A stretch of DNA of 64,000 nucleotides, taken from assembly GCA_964625745.1 (NCBI GenBank), contig CAZVCJ010000002.1:1-64000 (forward strand). The letters run 5' to 3'. Source of the stretch: CAZVCJ01 sp964625745 (lineage in GTDB: Bacteria; Chloroflexota; Anaerolineae; VGOG01). The notes under the pieces are model-generated. The model did not search any database, was not told the origin of the DNA, and saw only the letters and a program-made list of their open reading frames with translations. Of this stretch, positions 41,307-50,432 are shown piece by piece. The first letter of the stretch is position 1, and each line of letters begins with the position of its first letter. A program made the translations under genes and the position numbers.

Positions 41307-42872
41307 ATGTCGTTAGTTTCCATGATCATTGCTGACCGCATGGAATCGCTGACCAGGTACTACGACCGCTGGATGCATCTCATCACCGGCGGACAGGACA
41401 GGCGGGTTCGAGACGCCGTGCTGGGCTGGATTGAGCCTGGTGATCTGGTGCTGGACGTGGGCTGCGGCACGGGGACGTTGGCCGTCAAGGCGGCTCAAAA
41501 GGGCGCTCAGGTCATCGGGATAGACCAGTCGCCGGCCATGCTGAAGCTGGCGCGGGAGAAGGCCCAGGCCAGTGGGGTGGAGGTTGACTTCCGCCTCGCC
41601 CAGGCCCAGAGCCTCGACCTGGACGAGGAGCTCGACGTGGTGACCGCCACCTTCACCCTCAGCGAGATCTCTCCCGACGAGGCGGAGATGATCGTGGCAG
41701 ACCTGGCGGAACACCTGAAACCAGGCGGCAAGATGATCGTGGCCGACGAGGCGCAACCAACAAAAGCGTTTCAGCGCATCGTTTCCGGGTTGCAGCGGGC
41801 ACTCGTGGCCCTGCTCACCTTCCTCATCATCGAAGAGCGCCCCACCCGCCTGCACGATCTGCGGGCGCTGCTGGAGTCCGTAGGGCTGGCCGTGACAGAC
41901 GAGCAGCCCTTCCAGAGCGGCGCCCTGCGCCTGGTGGTGGCTGAACGACGAGGCCCGGTGGTCAGGCCCAGGCGGGAGGTCTTGGAACCCACAATCCACA
42001 GCGGCTTCAAGGGTCTCCTCTGGGACTTTCTCTGCTGGCTGTTTATCCTGCCTCTGGCCGTGAGATCGGGGCTGTACAGAATCGGCAGCCCGACGCCGGA
42101 CTCGCCCCTTCTCCTCACTTCCAATTTCTACATGACCTTCAAGCAGGTGGTCAAGGCTCTCCAGGGCCGGCATTGCTGGCTCATGGTCGAAGACACCGAG
42201 GGATGGAACGTGTGGTGCGCCCTCGGTGCCCGTATCTTCAGCGCGGAGAAGGCCGCGGCTCTGATGCGCGCCCACGACGTAGATAGCCTGCTCAATCACC
42301 AAACCATCGTCGTACCCAGGCTGGGCGGGAGGATAGCAAAACGGTTGTCCGAACTGACGGCCCTTCGGCCAGCCCTTCGACGGAGCTCAGGACAAGGCTC
42401 AGGACAAGGCTGGCGGGTCATCAAAGGCCCCATCGAAGCCCGCGATCTGCCAGCGTTTATCGAGGGCGGCCTGGTGACCACGCGGCCTATGCGTAGCCTG
42501 CGGCGCTACTACAGCCTTCCCCAGCGACTAAGGGTGGGGACGCTAACCGCGCTCATCGCCATCATTTGCGCTCTGCCTTTCCTGTTCATCCTGAGGGAGT
42601 TCCTGCCGTTTTTCCTCACCTTCGGCCTCGTCAGCTCCTTCGTGCTGGGCATCTTTCACTATTGGATCCCAGGCCGAACCGGCGTGGTCAAAGAGCTACT
42701 GTTGGGAGCGTTGGCTTTCTTATGCCTGCTGTGTTGGCCCGTCGCCCAGGGTCAGCCCTTGACTCTGCGCCTGGGGTGGGCGATGCTGGCCCTTCTCATC
42801 TATTCCTTCGTCCTGGGCTACATGTACCAGGGCAGCACGCCGGTGATTTATTGGAAGAGGATCTGGAAATAG
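41307..42872 (+). CDS. SAM-methyltransferase fused to an HgcA-like corrinoid-binding membrane protein
   Basis: 521 aa. Residues 1-215: class I methyltransferase (VLDVGCGTGTLAVKAAQKGA, VTATFTLSEISPDEAE, LKPGGKMIVADEA). Residues about 240-405 align with the corrinoid domain of HgcA, the mercury-methylation protein: GLYRIGSPTPDSPLLLTSNF, the cap-helix motif NVWCALGA with Cys304, and WRVIKGPIEARDLPAFIEGG. Residues 410-515 form four or five membrane helices, as in HgcA. HgcA consensus is N-[VI]-W-C-A-[AG]-G-K; here Leu and Ala replace the last variable positions. No HgcB ferredoxin gene is adjacent. The homology is clear to me by eye; mercury methylation is not implied. A repeat insert (42360-42412) interrupts the corrinoid domain. 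Confidence 0.82.
   Translation: MSLVSMIIADRMESLTRYYDRWMHLITGGQDRRVRDAVLGWIEPGDLVLDVGCGTGTLAVKAAQKGAQVIGIDQSPAMLKLAREKAQASGVEVDFRLAQAQSLDLDEELDVVTATFTLSEISPDEAEMIVADLAEHLKPGGKMIVADEAQPTKAFQRIVSGLQRALVALLTFLIIEERPTRLHDLRALLESVGLAVTDEQPFQSGALRLVVAERRGPVVRPRREVLEPTIHSGFKGLLWDFLCWLFILPLAVRSGLYRIGSPTPDSPLLLTSNFYMTFKQVVKALQGRHCWLMVEDTEGWNVWCALGARIFSAEKAAALMRAHDVDSLLNHQTIVVPRLGGRIAKRLSELTALRPALRRSSGQGSGQGWRVIKGPIEARDLPAFIEGGLVTTRPMRSLRRYYSLPQRLRVGTLTALIAIICALPFLFILREFLPFFLTFGLVSSFVLGIFHYWIPGRTGVVKELLLGALAFLCLLCWPVAQGQPLTLRLGWAMLALLIYSFVLGYMYQGSTPVIYWKRIWK
42360..42412. repeat. dispersed CCTTCGACGGAGCTCAGGAC repeat inside the HgcA-like gene
   Basis: One full copy with duplicated halves, read in frame as RPALRRSSGQGSGQG between LSELTAL and WRVIKGP. 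The insert keeps the frame. Confidence 0.75.
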
Positions 42873-42881
42873 AGGTGCCTG

Positions 42882-43517
42882 ATGTGTCTTAGAGGCGAAA
42901 AGGTCATCATCCGCCCAATGGTCAGGGAGGATGTGGACAAGATGGGGGCCTGGCGGCCTTTAACCGACCCTCTCGACTCTCTGTGGAATGGGCCGTCACG
43001 CAGCAGCGACAGCCACATTCGGTTTCAAGCCCAGGCCGACGACCCCAGCCGACGCTGGTATGCCGTCGAAGACCTGGCGGGCCGGCTAATCGGACGGCTG
43101 AGCCTGCGGCGGATAAGCCGGCGCAAGTCAGCCCTCCTGGGCATAACCCTGGGGGGCGACTACGTGGGCCAGGGTTACGGCAGCGACGCCATCCGCACGT
43201 TTCTGGGCTATTACTTCCGGGAGTTGGGCTTCGAAATGCTTTGTCTGGACGTGGCCGCTCCGAACAAGCGGGCCGTCCGCTGTTACGAGAAGTGTGGCTT
43301 CAAGCACATTGGCAGCCACTACCAGGGGGCCGGCAGCGATGGGCGCCTGGCTTTCCTGAAGGATGAGAAATATCGTGATGTCAGACGATTCTTCAAGAAG
43401 AAGAGAGGTCGTAATGTTGTCCTGTTCTACGACATGAAGATCGAGAAGGGAGACTTGGAGTCGCAGACGCATTGGTTGACAACTGAAACAGAGGAGGGCA
43501 GTGATGAAGAGCGATAG
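42882..43517 (+). CDS. GNAT-family N-acetyltransferase
   Basis: 211 aa, RimJ/RimL-like. ATG at 42882, nine bases after the stop of the previous gene, with GAGGTG upstream. Visible: VIIRPMVREDVDKMGAW, WYAVEDLAGRLIGRLSL, the acetyl-CoA loop YVGQGYGSDAIRTFLGY, and LDVAAPNKRAVRCYEKCGFK. The tail beyond residue 175 (FYDMKIEKGDLESQTHW) is longer than usual. Overlaps the next gene by 14 bases. Substrate unknown. Confidence 0.85.
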   Translation: MCLRGEKVIIRPMVREDVDKMGAWRPLTDPLDSLWNGPSRSSDSHIRFQAQADDPSRRWYAVEDLAGRLIGRLSLRRISRRKSALLGITLGGDYVGQGYGSDAIRTFLGYYFRELGFEMLCLDVAAPNKRAVRCYEKCGFKHIGSHYQGAGSDGRLAFLKDEKYRDVRRFFKKKRGRNVVLFYDMKIEKGDLESQTHWLTTETEEGSDEER

Positions 43518-46500
43518 GGCAAGAGTTAAGCTGATGTTAGCTCTAGGGTCGGCGATTTTGGTCGGCGCGTTCCTGCTGCTTGTCCTGAGCCCAGCCGAAG
43601 GGCTGTTGCTGAACGCCAGCGGGAGGGTCTTAGCCATTGGGCCGCCACTCCCGTCGCAACTGCCTGTGGGACGGCCAGCGCCGACGCGTCCGCCGCTCAA
43701 GCTGCCACCTCCCCGCACGGGCTTCATACCACCTCCAGTAGACCTGTCTCACCTGAAAGGGGACAAAATACCAGAGGNNNNNNNNNNNNNNNNNNNNNNN
43801 NNNNNNNNNNNNNNNNNNNNNNNNNNNNNNNNNNNNNNNNNNNNNNNNNNNNNNNNNNNNNNNNNNNNNNNNNNNNNCCGGCAGGTGGGATTGGCGCGAC
43901 CTGGGTGCAGTCACCTCGGTGAAGAACCAGGGTTCTTGTGGCTCGTGTTATGCTTTTGCAGCCATCGGGAATTTCGAATCCAATCTGCTGATTGACGGCG
44001 CTGGCAGCTATGATTTCTCGGAGAACCATGCCAAGGAATGCAACTGGCAAGAACTGAACGATTATAGATATCCCCCCGGCACCCCCTGGGGCAGTTGCGC
44101 TGGGGGGAATTACTTCATGCTCGCCAGCTTGTTCTCTCAAAAGGGCACGGTGCTGGAATCGTGCGACCCGTACGTGGCCAGCGACGTCGACTGCAATGAC
44201 ACCTGTTCGTATGAAAAGACACTGCTGGACTGGAGGATCATCTCAGGTGATGCGGTGCCCGATACAGAGGTGCTTAAGAGCTACATTTTCGCAGCCGCCA
44301 GCCCGGTTTACACGTCAATCTATGCCGGCGACGGCGACGCCTGGCAAACGGAGTTCGGGAACTATGACGGTTCTTATACCCTCCACCATCCAGGAACAGA
44401 AGCGACGAACCACACCGTGCTGATCGTCGGCTGGGACGACAGTCTCACCCACGCGGGAGGCACGGGCGGCTGGATCGTGAAGAACAGTTGGGGCACAGAC
44501 TGGGGGGACAATGGCTACTTCTACATCGCCTATGGCTCGGCCAGCATCGGCATGCACTCCTCGTTTGTGCACGCCTGGCAGGACTATGATCCCGACGGCG
44601 ATATCATGTACTACGACGAGGCCGGCTGGATGGGCTGGAGTTGGGGCTACGAGGATACGACCGGTTGGGGCCTGTGTAAGTTCATCCCTGCCAGCAACAC
44701 CTACGTCACGCGCGTGGAGTTCTGGACCACGGATGCGACCACCGACGTTGACGTGTACATCTACGACGATTTCGACGGCATGGCGCTCAGCAATCCGCTG
44801 TGGAGCAGTCTGGACCATAGCTTTAATGAAGCCGGCTACCATGGGGTGGCGGTGGATCCACCTTTGGTGGTGACGGAAGGTGACGATGTCGTGGCAGTGG
44901 TGGCGTTCACCAACCAGAGCTACCAGTATCCCATTCCAATAGACGTGGACGGCCCCAACGAGACGCTGCGCACCTATGTTAGCCCTTCAGGCAGCGATGG
45001 CTCGTGGTACAACCTGGGAGCGGGTGCAGGTGAAGACGTGGCCATCCGCTTGCGCACTTCGGGCATAGCCGTTCCACCCACACCGACAGTGACGCCAACA
45101 CCGTCTGGCTTCAAAGTCTACCTGCCCCTCATCGTGAAGAATTACGCCCCAGGCGCTCCTACCCCAACGCCGACCCCGACGCCAACTGTTACCCCGATGA
45201 ATACGCCGGGACCCGGTGTTGGCGCTGCACGTGGCCGCATACTGTGGAATGATGAGGGGGCAAGTGGCGCCTATTCACGGTTGTGTCAGGACCTTGAGTC
45301 CGGAACGTGCAGTGGCCGGCAGTATGACACGACGACCGACGCGAGCGGCTGGTATGAGTTCACCGACGTCGTGCCCGATTCATATTGCCACCTGGTCCGC
45401 TTAGCCGGTGAGCCGGTGTGGTGGTATAAGTCATTCTTGTTTGGGTGCAGCGAGATCACTATCAGCGCAGGCAAGATCACCAGGATAGACGACTTTCACG
45501 TCGCCAAGACTGATCTCGCCTTGTTGTCTCCGCCAGACGACAGCACCCTGGATACCAATCAGCCCACGCTGGTCTGGGCAGCCTATCCATCAGCGGCCTA
45601 TTACAAAGTGTATCTGAGGCGGGAGAGCCCATCACCTGAGACGATCCTCGACTATGTGCGGGTGGATGGTACTGCGCTTACGGTAGCGGATCCCTTGTAC
45701 GGAGGTGAGTATAGGTGGAGCGTGAACGCCTACAACGCTAATGATCGCCAGATCGCCTATAGCTACATTGATTACCACTTCACCGTCCCAGGCTCACCCG
45801 CACCAACCCCGACGCCTACTCCCCTCCCCACGCCACCTCCCGGCACAGATGTCCATGTCACCAACAGCACTACCTTCGCACCCTACGAAGGCTCCACTTC
45901 CACCTATCTGGTCGGCGAGATGTACAATGCATCGGATGTCAGCGTCGGCTTCGTCAAAATCTATGCCACCTTCTACGACGCAGAGGGCAGCGTGGTGGAT
46001 GAGGGATGGACCTACGCTTGCATCCATCATCTTGCGCCAGAGATGAGCTCACCCTTCAGCATCAGCTTTTACAACCTGCCGGCCTCCTCCTGGGATCACT
46101 ACGAGCTGCACCTAACGTGGCGGACCACGGCCTACACCCCCTTACCGATGGAGGTCTCTAACGTCAGCGACTTCTTCGACGAAGGGAATGCCTTCCACGT
46201 CACGGGGGATGTCCGCAACCAGTATGACCGTCAATTGGGTGATATCAAAGCGTGCGTGGCAATGCACGATGCGGCTGGCGACACTATCGGCGTTTGGTGG
46301 GACAGTGTCGGGACCCTGGGCCCTGACGAGACAGATTCCTTTGATGTGAAAGTCTCCTTCTGGAAACATAAGCCTGATCGGGGCGAGCTGGCCGACTACT
46401 CGCTACAGGTTTACAACGAGTACGAGTCCGTGACGGCCACGGAGCAGGAGAAACTGTGTCAGGCAAGGGACGAGGCAGCCGAACTCGCCACACAGATGCG

Positions 46501-46525
46501 GGCCGATTGGGAGGCTCACAGGTAG
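43504..46525 (+). CDS. secreted papain-family (C1A) cysteine protease with C-terminal beta domains, spans an N gap
   Basis: Start ATG 43504 with signal peptide; the 100-N gap at 43778-43877 hides part of the propeptide region and breaks the apparent frame. After the gap the mature domain begins WDWRDLGAV. The catalytic set is present: Gln and Cys in NQGSCGSCYAF, His in NHTVLIVGWDD, Asn in VKNSWGTDWGDNGYF. Then a PPC-like domain, FKVYLPLIVKNY, a Pro/Thr linker, a carboxypeptidase-regulatory-like domain (RGRILWNDEGASGAYS), an FnIII-like part (TLVWAAYPSAAYYKVYL), and an FxLYD-type domain (YLVGEMYNASDVSVGFVKI). Likely a secreted protease. Confidence 0.85.
43778..43877. other. assembly gap (100 N)
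   Basis: Exactly 100 N, the usual scaffold placeholder. True length is unknown. It lies inside the cysteine protease gene; frames before and after are not in register across the placeholder. Confidence 0.98.
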
Positions 46526-46681
46526 CTATCCCTTGAATCCCAACTCTTCCGCGCTGTGATCTACCCCACGATGGCAGGCATTCGAGGGCATCAGGTACAT
46601 TGGGGAGTTGATCCGTCACTTTGGGGCAGGCAGGTAGGGGTGGGTTTCCATCACTACCTCAGTAATGGGGCAAACCAAAAA

Positions 46682-46802
46682 GGCTCTTTGGGAGTTAGGG
46701 TGGGTAGTGAGCCGGAGTCCACAACTTGTTGGGGGTATGGCGCAGCAACCCCCAACAAGTTGGGGACTCCAACACCGTGACCCTGCGAAATCCCAAAGAG
46801 CC
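46682..46802. repeat. nested 120-base inverted repeat
   Basis: Outer arms GGCTCTTTGGGA (46682-46693) and TCCCAAAGAGCC (46791-46802) enclose GGAGTCC/GGACTCC and a perfect ACAACTTGTTGGGGGT-type inner stem (46721-46736 with 46748-46762). It fills much of the 46526-46826 gap, which holds no gene. It looks like a small non-autonomous element or a strong terminator without a T-run. Confidence 0.8.
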
Positions 46803-46826
46803 ACCAAAAATTAAGGGGGAGTTGCG

Positions 46827-48374
46827 ATGAAGACTTCAAGCGTTACTCGGCTTGTGCCACATCGAGTTGTGCACCTGGTTCTGGCCATAGGGCTGAGTGG
46901 GCTGCTGTTGGCCCTCTGGCTGGGGCTGGTCGCGATGGTGCCGGCCCGCGCCGATGCGGGCATTCGCTACGTGGCCTCCGACGGGGACGACAGCAAGCTG
47001 TGCGACAGCATCGCCGACCGCTGCCGCACCGTCCAGCGGGCCATTGACGTCGCCGATCCCTTCGATGAGATACGGGTGGCCACGGGCACCTACACCGACG
47101 CGGCGGGCACGGTGGCCGAGATCACCAAGACGGTGACGTTGCTGGGCGGCTGGGACGGCGGTTTCACCACCCGCGACCCTGCCGCCTACCCTACCACGCT
47201 GGACGCCCAGCGGAACGGGCGGGTGGTGTACATCTCTGGCAACATCTCCCCCACCATTGATGGCTTCACCATCACCGGGGGGAATGCCACCAGCGAGATT
47301 ATCGGCACTGGGCAGGGCGGCGGTATCTATAGCGAAGATGCCAGCCCCATCATCCAGAACAACGTCATCATCAACAACACAGCCAGCATCAGCCCAACTG
47401 TTGGCAGCGGCGGCGGCATCTACCTGTACGGTGCGTCTGCCTCGGCGCTCATCAGTGGCAACCAGGTGCTCTCCAATACCGCCTACAGTACCTCGTGGGG
47501 CCAGGGTGGTGGCGGTCTGTATCTCTCCTACAGCGACGCGACCGTCCAGCGCAATCTCATCCAGGGTAATACCTGCAACCGCGCCGGAGGTGGAATCTAT
47601 GTCGGCTGCTGTGGCGCTCCCCGCATCCTTGACAACGAAATCCGGTCCAACGAGTCTGATAACAACGGCGGCGGCATCTACTCGCGGTTCATCGGCTGGC
47701 CCCACATCGAAGGCAACTGGATTATCAACAACGTCGCCCGGTGGCATGGTGGGGGTATAATCTCCGTCAACGGCGACCAGCCGACCGTTATCGCCAATCG
47801 TATCTTCAGCAACACGGCCGATAGCGGCGCGGGGGTGCTCGTGGAGACCAGTGGCTATTATACCGTGACCAACAACTTTATCGCCCACAACGGCAACGGT
47901 GGCGGCATCAAGGTGTGGGATACTACGCGATACGGCCTTGTCGCCCACAACACTGTCGCCTTCAACACCGGCTCTGAGGGTGGCATCTACCTGGCCGAGG
48001 GCTACATCACGCCCACCGTGGTCAACAACATCATCGTCTCCAACACCTACGGCATCCGGGCCCATGTCAACGCCTCCGGCACGCTGGACTACAACGACGT
48101 GTGGGGCAACACCACCCAGGACTATGACCTGCCCGGCGCGCTGGAGCCCGGCCTCCACGACATCCAGGCCGATCCCCTCTTCGTCCACCCGGCCGGGGAT
48201 GACTATCACCTGCGAGCGGGCTCGCCCTGCATTGATGCCGGCACCGACGCCGGAGTCACGACCGACATTGATGGCGACCCCAGGCCCATGGGCGCGAGGG
48301 TGGACATCGGCGCCGATGAATACCACCGCTACACCATCTACCTGCCCATCGTCACGAAAGGCTACGCGGACTGA
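46827..48374 (+). CDS. secreted right-handed parallel beta-helix protein
   Basis: 515 aa. Signal peptide (1-43, hydrophobic LSGLLLALWLGLVAMVPARA). RYVASDGDDSKLCDSIADRC and RTVQRAIDVADPFDEIRVA mark the start of a pectate-lyase-like helix; rungs follow with GGGIYSEDASPIIQNNVIIN and GGGLYLSYSDATVQRNLI. The end has the SPCIDAGTDAG pattern of such proteins and a terminal YTIYLPIVTKGYAD, the tag shared with other secreted proteins here. ATG after AAGGGGGAG. Function likely polysaccharide binding or surface display. Confidence 0.85.
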   Translation: MKTSSVTRLVPHRVVHLVLAIGLSGLLLALWLGLVAMVPARADAGIRYVASDGDDSKLCDSIADRCRTVQRAIDVADPFDEIRVATGTYTDAAGTVAEITKTVTLLGGWDGGFTTRDPAAYPTTLDAQRNGRVVYISGNISPTIDGFTITGGNATSEIIGTGQGGGIYSEDASPIIQNNVIINNTASISPTVGSGGGIYLYGASASALISGNQVLSNTAYSTSWGQGGGGLYLSYSDATVQRNLIQGNTCNRAGGGIYVGCCGAPRILDNEIRSNESDNNGGGIYSRFIGWPHIEGNWIINNVARWHGGGIISVNGDQPTVIANRIFSNTADSGAGVLVETSGYYTVTNNFIAHNGNGGGIKVWDTTRYGLVAHNTVAFNTGSEGGIYLAEGYITPTVVNNIIVSNTYGIRAHVNASGTLDYNDVWGNTTQDYDLPGALEPGLHDIQADPLFVHPAGDDYHLRAGSPCIDAGTDAGVTTDIDGDPRPMGARVDIGADEYHRYTIYLPIVTKGYAD

Positions 48375-49036
48375 TCTACGGACTGGGGCTCAAGCTCGGC
48401 ATCACGATGAAAATCTTCCAAAACTCGCTGCATCTGAAGGGGTTCGTCGAAGGAGAGATAAACGGGCTCGACCTTTCCTTCGCCAGTCTTGCATTCTAGC
48501 TTGATGGCTGGGCGAGCTCTCAGGCCAAAGTGGACTTCGCCTACTTCGGTCCCCCTGATGGTATGCGGCTTGAAGAAGATGTACCACCAGCCGACGTCAC
48601 CCTTGGGTACGCCCACCAGGAAGCGTGAATTCAGCATCCTGGCCATCACGATGTGCTCTCTGGTCTCCGTAGTAGCGAAGTCAGCGGTAACCTCCACGAA
48701 ATAGCGCCGCTCACCTCGCACCTCGAACAGGCCACTGGCTCGGACGGCAACTTTTTCATCGGGCACCAACTCAGGACAGTCCGAAGATGAGGGAAGCTCG
48801 CCTCCGCCCTGGCGAAAGATGATGAAGCCCTGCCGTTTGGCCAGGAGCGTGACCGAAACGAGGATCAAACAGAGGACGATGATCAAAACGGCCTGCTTGC
48901 TCGCCAGGCCGCCAACTCTCCAGATCAAACCGCAGGCCAGGGCAAAGAGCAGTGGCACCAGGTTCAAGCGCAGAGGGCCTATGCGGTGACGACTGAGCTG
49001 GTAGCTTGCTTTGAGGATGAACCCGACGATGCTCAT
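48362..49036 (-). CDS. membrane-anchored hypothetical protein
   Basis: 224 aa. Two adjacent helices near the N-terminus (LVPLLFALACGLIWRVGG and AVLIIVLCLILVSVTLLA), then a cytosolic or extracytoplasmic beta-rich domain (LFEVRGERRYFVEVTADFAT, GWWYIFFKPHTIRGTEVGEV). I know of no name for the family. Its stop overlaps the end of the convergent beta-helix gene by 13 bases. Confidence 0.65.
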   Translation of the reverse strand: MSIVGFILKASYQLSRHRIGPLRLNLVPLLFALACGLIWRVGGLASKQAVLIIVLCLILVSVTLLAKRQGFIIFRQGGGELPSSSDCPELVPDEKVAVRASGLFEVRGERRYFVEVTADFATTETREHIVMARMLNSRFLVGVPKGDVGWWYIFFKPHTIRGTEVGEVHFGLRARPAIKLECKTGEGKVEPVYLSFDEPLQMQRVLEDFHRDAELEPQSVDQSA

Positions 49037-49056
49037 GGTAGTTGGCCTCTTGCATG

Positions 49057-49116
49057 AAAAAAGGCAGGTCAGGCTTGAAGCAATCTAGCTGCCGACATGC
49101 CTTTTCATCACACTAT
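49057..49116. terminator. imperfect terminator, either direction
   Basis: AAAAAAGGCAGGTCAGGC, loop, GCCGACATGCCTTTT: A-tract and T-tract flank a GGCA/TGCC stem with a mismatch and a bulge. It would serve the hicB-like gene on the minus strand. Confidence 0.55.
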
Positions 49117-49189
49117 CCCCACGAATCACTTCAGTTCGTAGAACTCCTTTGGCGAAATCCCTAACCCACCTGTTCTGATGGTCATTGGT

Positions 49190-49363
49190 TCATTCTCGTT
49201 GCGTGTCTAATTCGAGACAAATCTGGGCCACATTTTTGAGATTCTCTATTGCCTCCTCATAGGTCTCGCCCTCGGCATAACATTGCTTGATATTCTCGCA
49301 AACCGCCAGATAGCCGCCCTCCTCCTGAGGCTCAATTGTCACAATAAGGGTGAAGTTCCTCAT
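49190..49363 (-). CDS. HicB-like antitoxin family protein
   Basis: 57 aa, starting MRNFTLIVTIEPQEEGGYLA at an ATG seven bases after GGAGG. Then CENIKQCYAEGETYEEAIEN and LKNVAQICLELDTQRE: the standard partial RNase-H fold of HicB (TIxxExEGGYxAxxP...A.GxTxEEA..N). The usual Pro before the loop is Cys-Glu here. No C-terminal DNA-binding domain. A HicA toxin gene is not visible next to it; only a 19-codon frame follows. Confidence 0.8.
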   Translation of the reverse strand: MRNFTLIVTIEPQEEGGYLAVCENIKQCYAEGETYEEAIENLKNVAQICLELDTQRE

Positions 49364-49462
49364 AAGCATCCCTCCGTTTCCTCGACCTTTTTCGAGTCCT
49401 GGATCTCTGTCACCATTATAACACCAGGCGCTTGATATTGCAAAACAGAACTCGTCGCCTCC

Positions 49463-50347
49463 TCAGCGGTTAATCAAATAGACACCACCGATGAGCAACA
49501 CAGCACCAATCAGAAGGGCCAGGGTAATCGGCTCATCCAGGAGCAGCTTGCTGAAAGACACTCCAAACAGGGGCTCCAAATAGACAAAGCTTGCCGCCTG
49601 ACTGGCTTCCATTTTTTGCAACGCCCCAAACCAGATCACGAAAGCGAAAACAGTACAAGCCAGCGATAGGAAAGCGATGCTTAGCCACACGCTGGGCGGC
49701 AGGGTTGGCAGCTTGGCAATGAGGCTGCCCCTGACGAGGAATAGCAGGGGTATGACCGCTGCCATCATAGCCCCGCCGACCACCATCAGAGGCGGGTACC
49801 TGGCCACCAAAGGTTTGCCCAGGATGGTGTAGATGGCCCAGCAAAGTGGAGCCAGCATGGTTATGAACACGTAGCGAAGGTAGCTGAAGCCAATCTGTTG
49901 GCCACTTTGGCCGCTGGCGTGGCGCACAATGACATACAAGCCTAAGAAGGCGATGGCTAGCCCCATCGCCTTCTTGACTGTCGGCCGCTCCTTTAGAAAC
50001 ACAACTGATAGCAGGAAAATGAAGGCAGGGTTCAGGGAGATGATCAAGCTGGCTGTACCGGCGGGAACTCGACTCTCACCCGTGTTCAGAGCAAGGTTGT
50101 AAGCCACTACTCCCGATAGCCCCAGGAGAACCAGGCCCGGCCAATCTCTCCTGACCATCTGCCAGAAGGCCACGCGGCGAGTGGTCAAGAGCAAGACGCC
50201 GAAGATGAGAGTCACCGGGATGAATCTCAGAATCGTCAGTTCGGTGGGAGCCAGGAACTGGACCGCGTGTTTGATGGCAATGAAGGAGTTGCCCCAGATC
50301 AAAACGACCAGCACGAGCGACAGATAGGTGGTCTTCGTTGGTTTCAT
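49463..50347 (-). CDS. EamA/DMT-family permease
   Basis: Ten hydrophobic helices in two EamA repeats, about 294 aa from the ATG at 50347 (MKPTKTTYLSLVLVVLIWGN). A longer frame to 50419 would translate a dyad repeat and is less likely; neither start has a clear ribosome site. Visible: IWGNSFIAIKHAVQFLAP, LRFIPVTLIFGVLLL, ASLIISLNPAFIFLLSVVFL and in the second half ASFVYLEPLFGVSFSKLLLD. Metabolite exporter of unknown substrate, 85 bases downstream of proS. Confidence 0.85.
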   Translation of the reverse strand: MKPTKTTYLSLVLVVLIWGNSFIAIKHAVQFLAPTELTILRFIPVTLIFGVLLLTTRRVAFWQMVRRDWPGLVLLGLSGVVAYNLALNTGESRVPAGTASLIISLNPAFIFLLSVVFLKERPTVKKAMGLAIAFLGLYVIVRHASGQSGQQIGFSYLRYVFITMLAPLCWAIYTILGKPLVARYPPLMVVGGAMMAAVIPLLFLVRGSLIAKLPTLPPSVWLSIAFLSLACTVFAFVIWFGALQKMEASQAASFVYLEPLFGVSFSKLLLDEPITLALLIGAVLLIGGVYLINR

Positions 50348-50360
50348 CGTCAGATGGGAG

Positions 50361-50430
50361 TGATGAGTAACGGGGGATGAGTAACGAGGAGCAGAGGAAA
50401 CTCGTCCCTCGTTACTCATTTACTCGTTGC
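50361..50430. repeat. GAGTAACGGGGGATGAG...CTCGTTACTCATTTACTC dyad repeat
   Basis: Lies between proS and the EamA gene on the minus strand, with both arms present. Same family as 12043-12120, 29308-29390 and 55614-55688. Confidence 0.7.
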
Positions 50431-50432
50431 CC

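Noticed and set aside
41307..42872. Calling the gene hgcA and inferring mercury methylation
   Set aside because: The cap-helix motif deviates after Cys-Ala, hgcB is absent, and a methyltransferase is fused; only HgcA-like homology is supported.
46836..48326. 496-codon minus-strand ORF opposite the beta-helix gene
   Set aside because: Low-complexity Val/Gly/Asp shadow of a repeat gene; the plus strand has a signal peptide and ribosome site.
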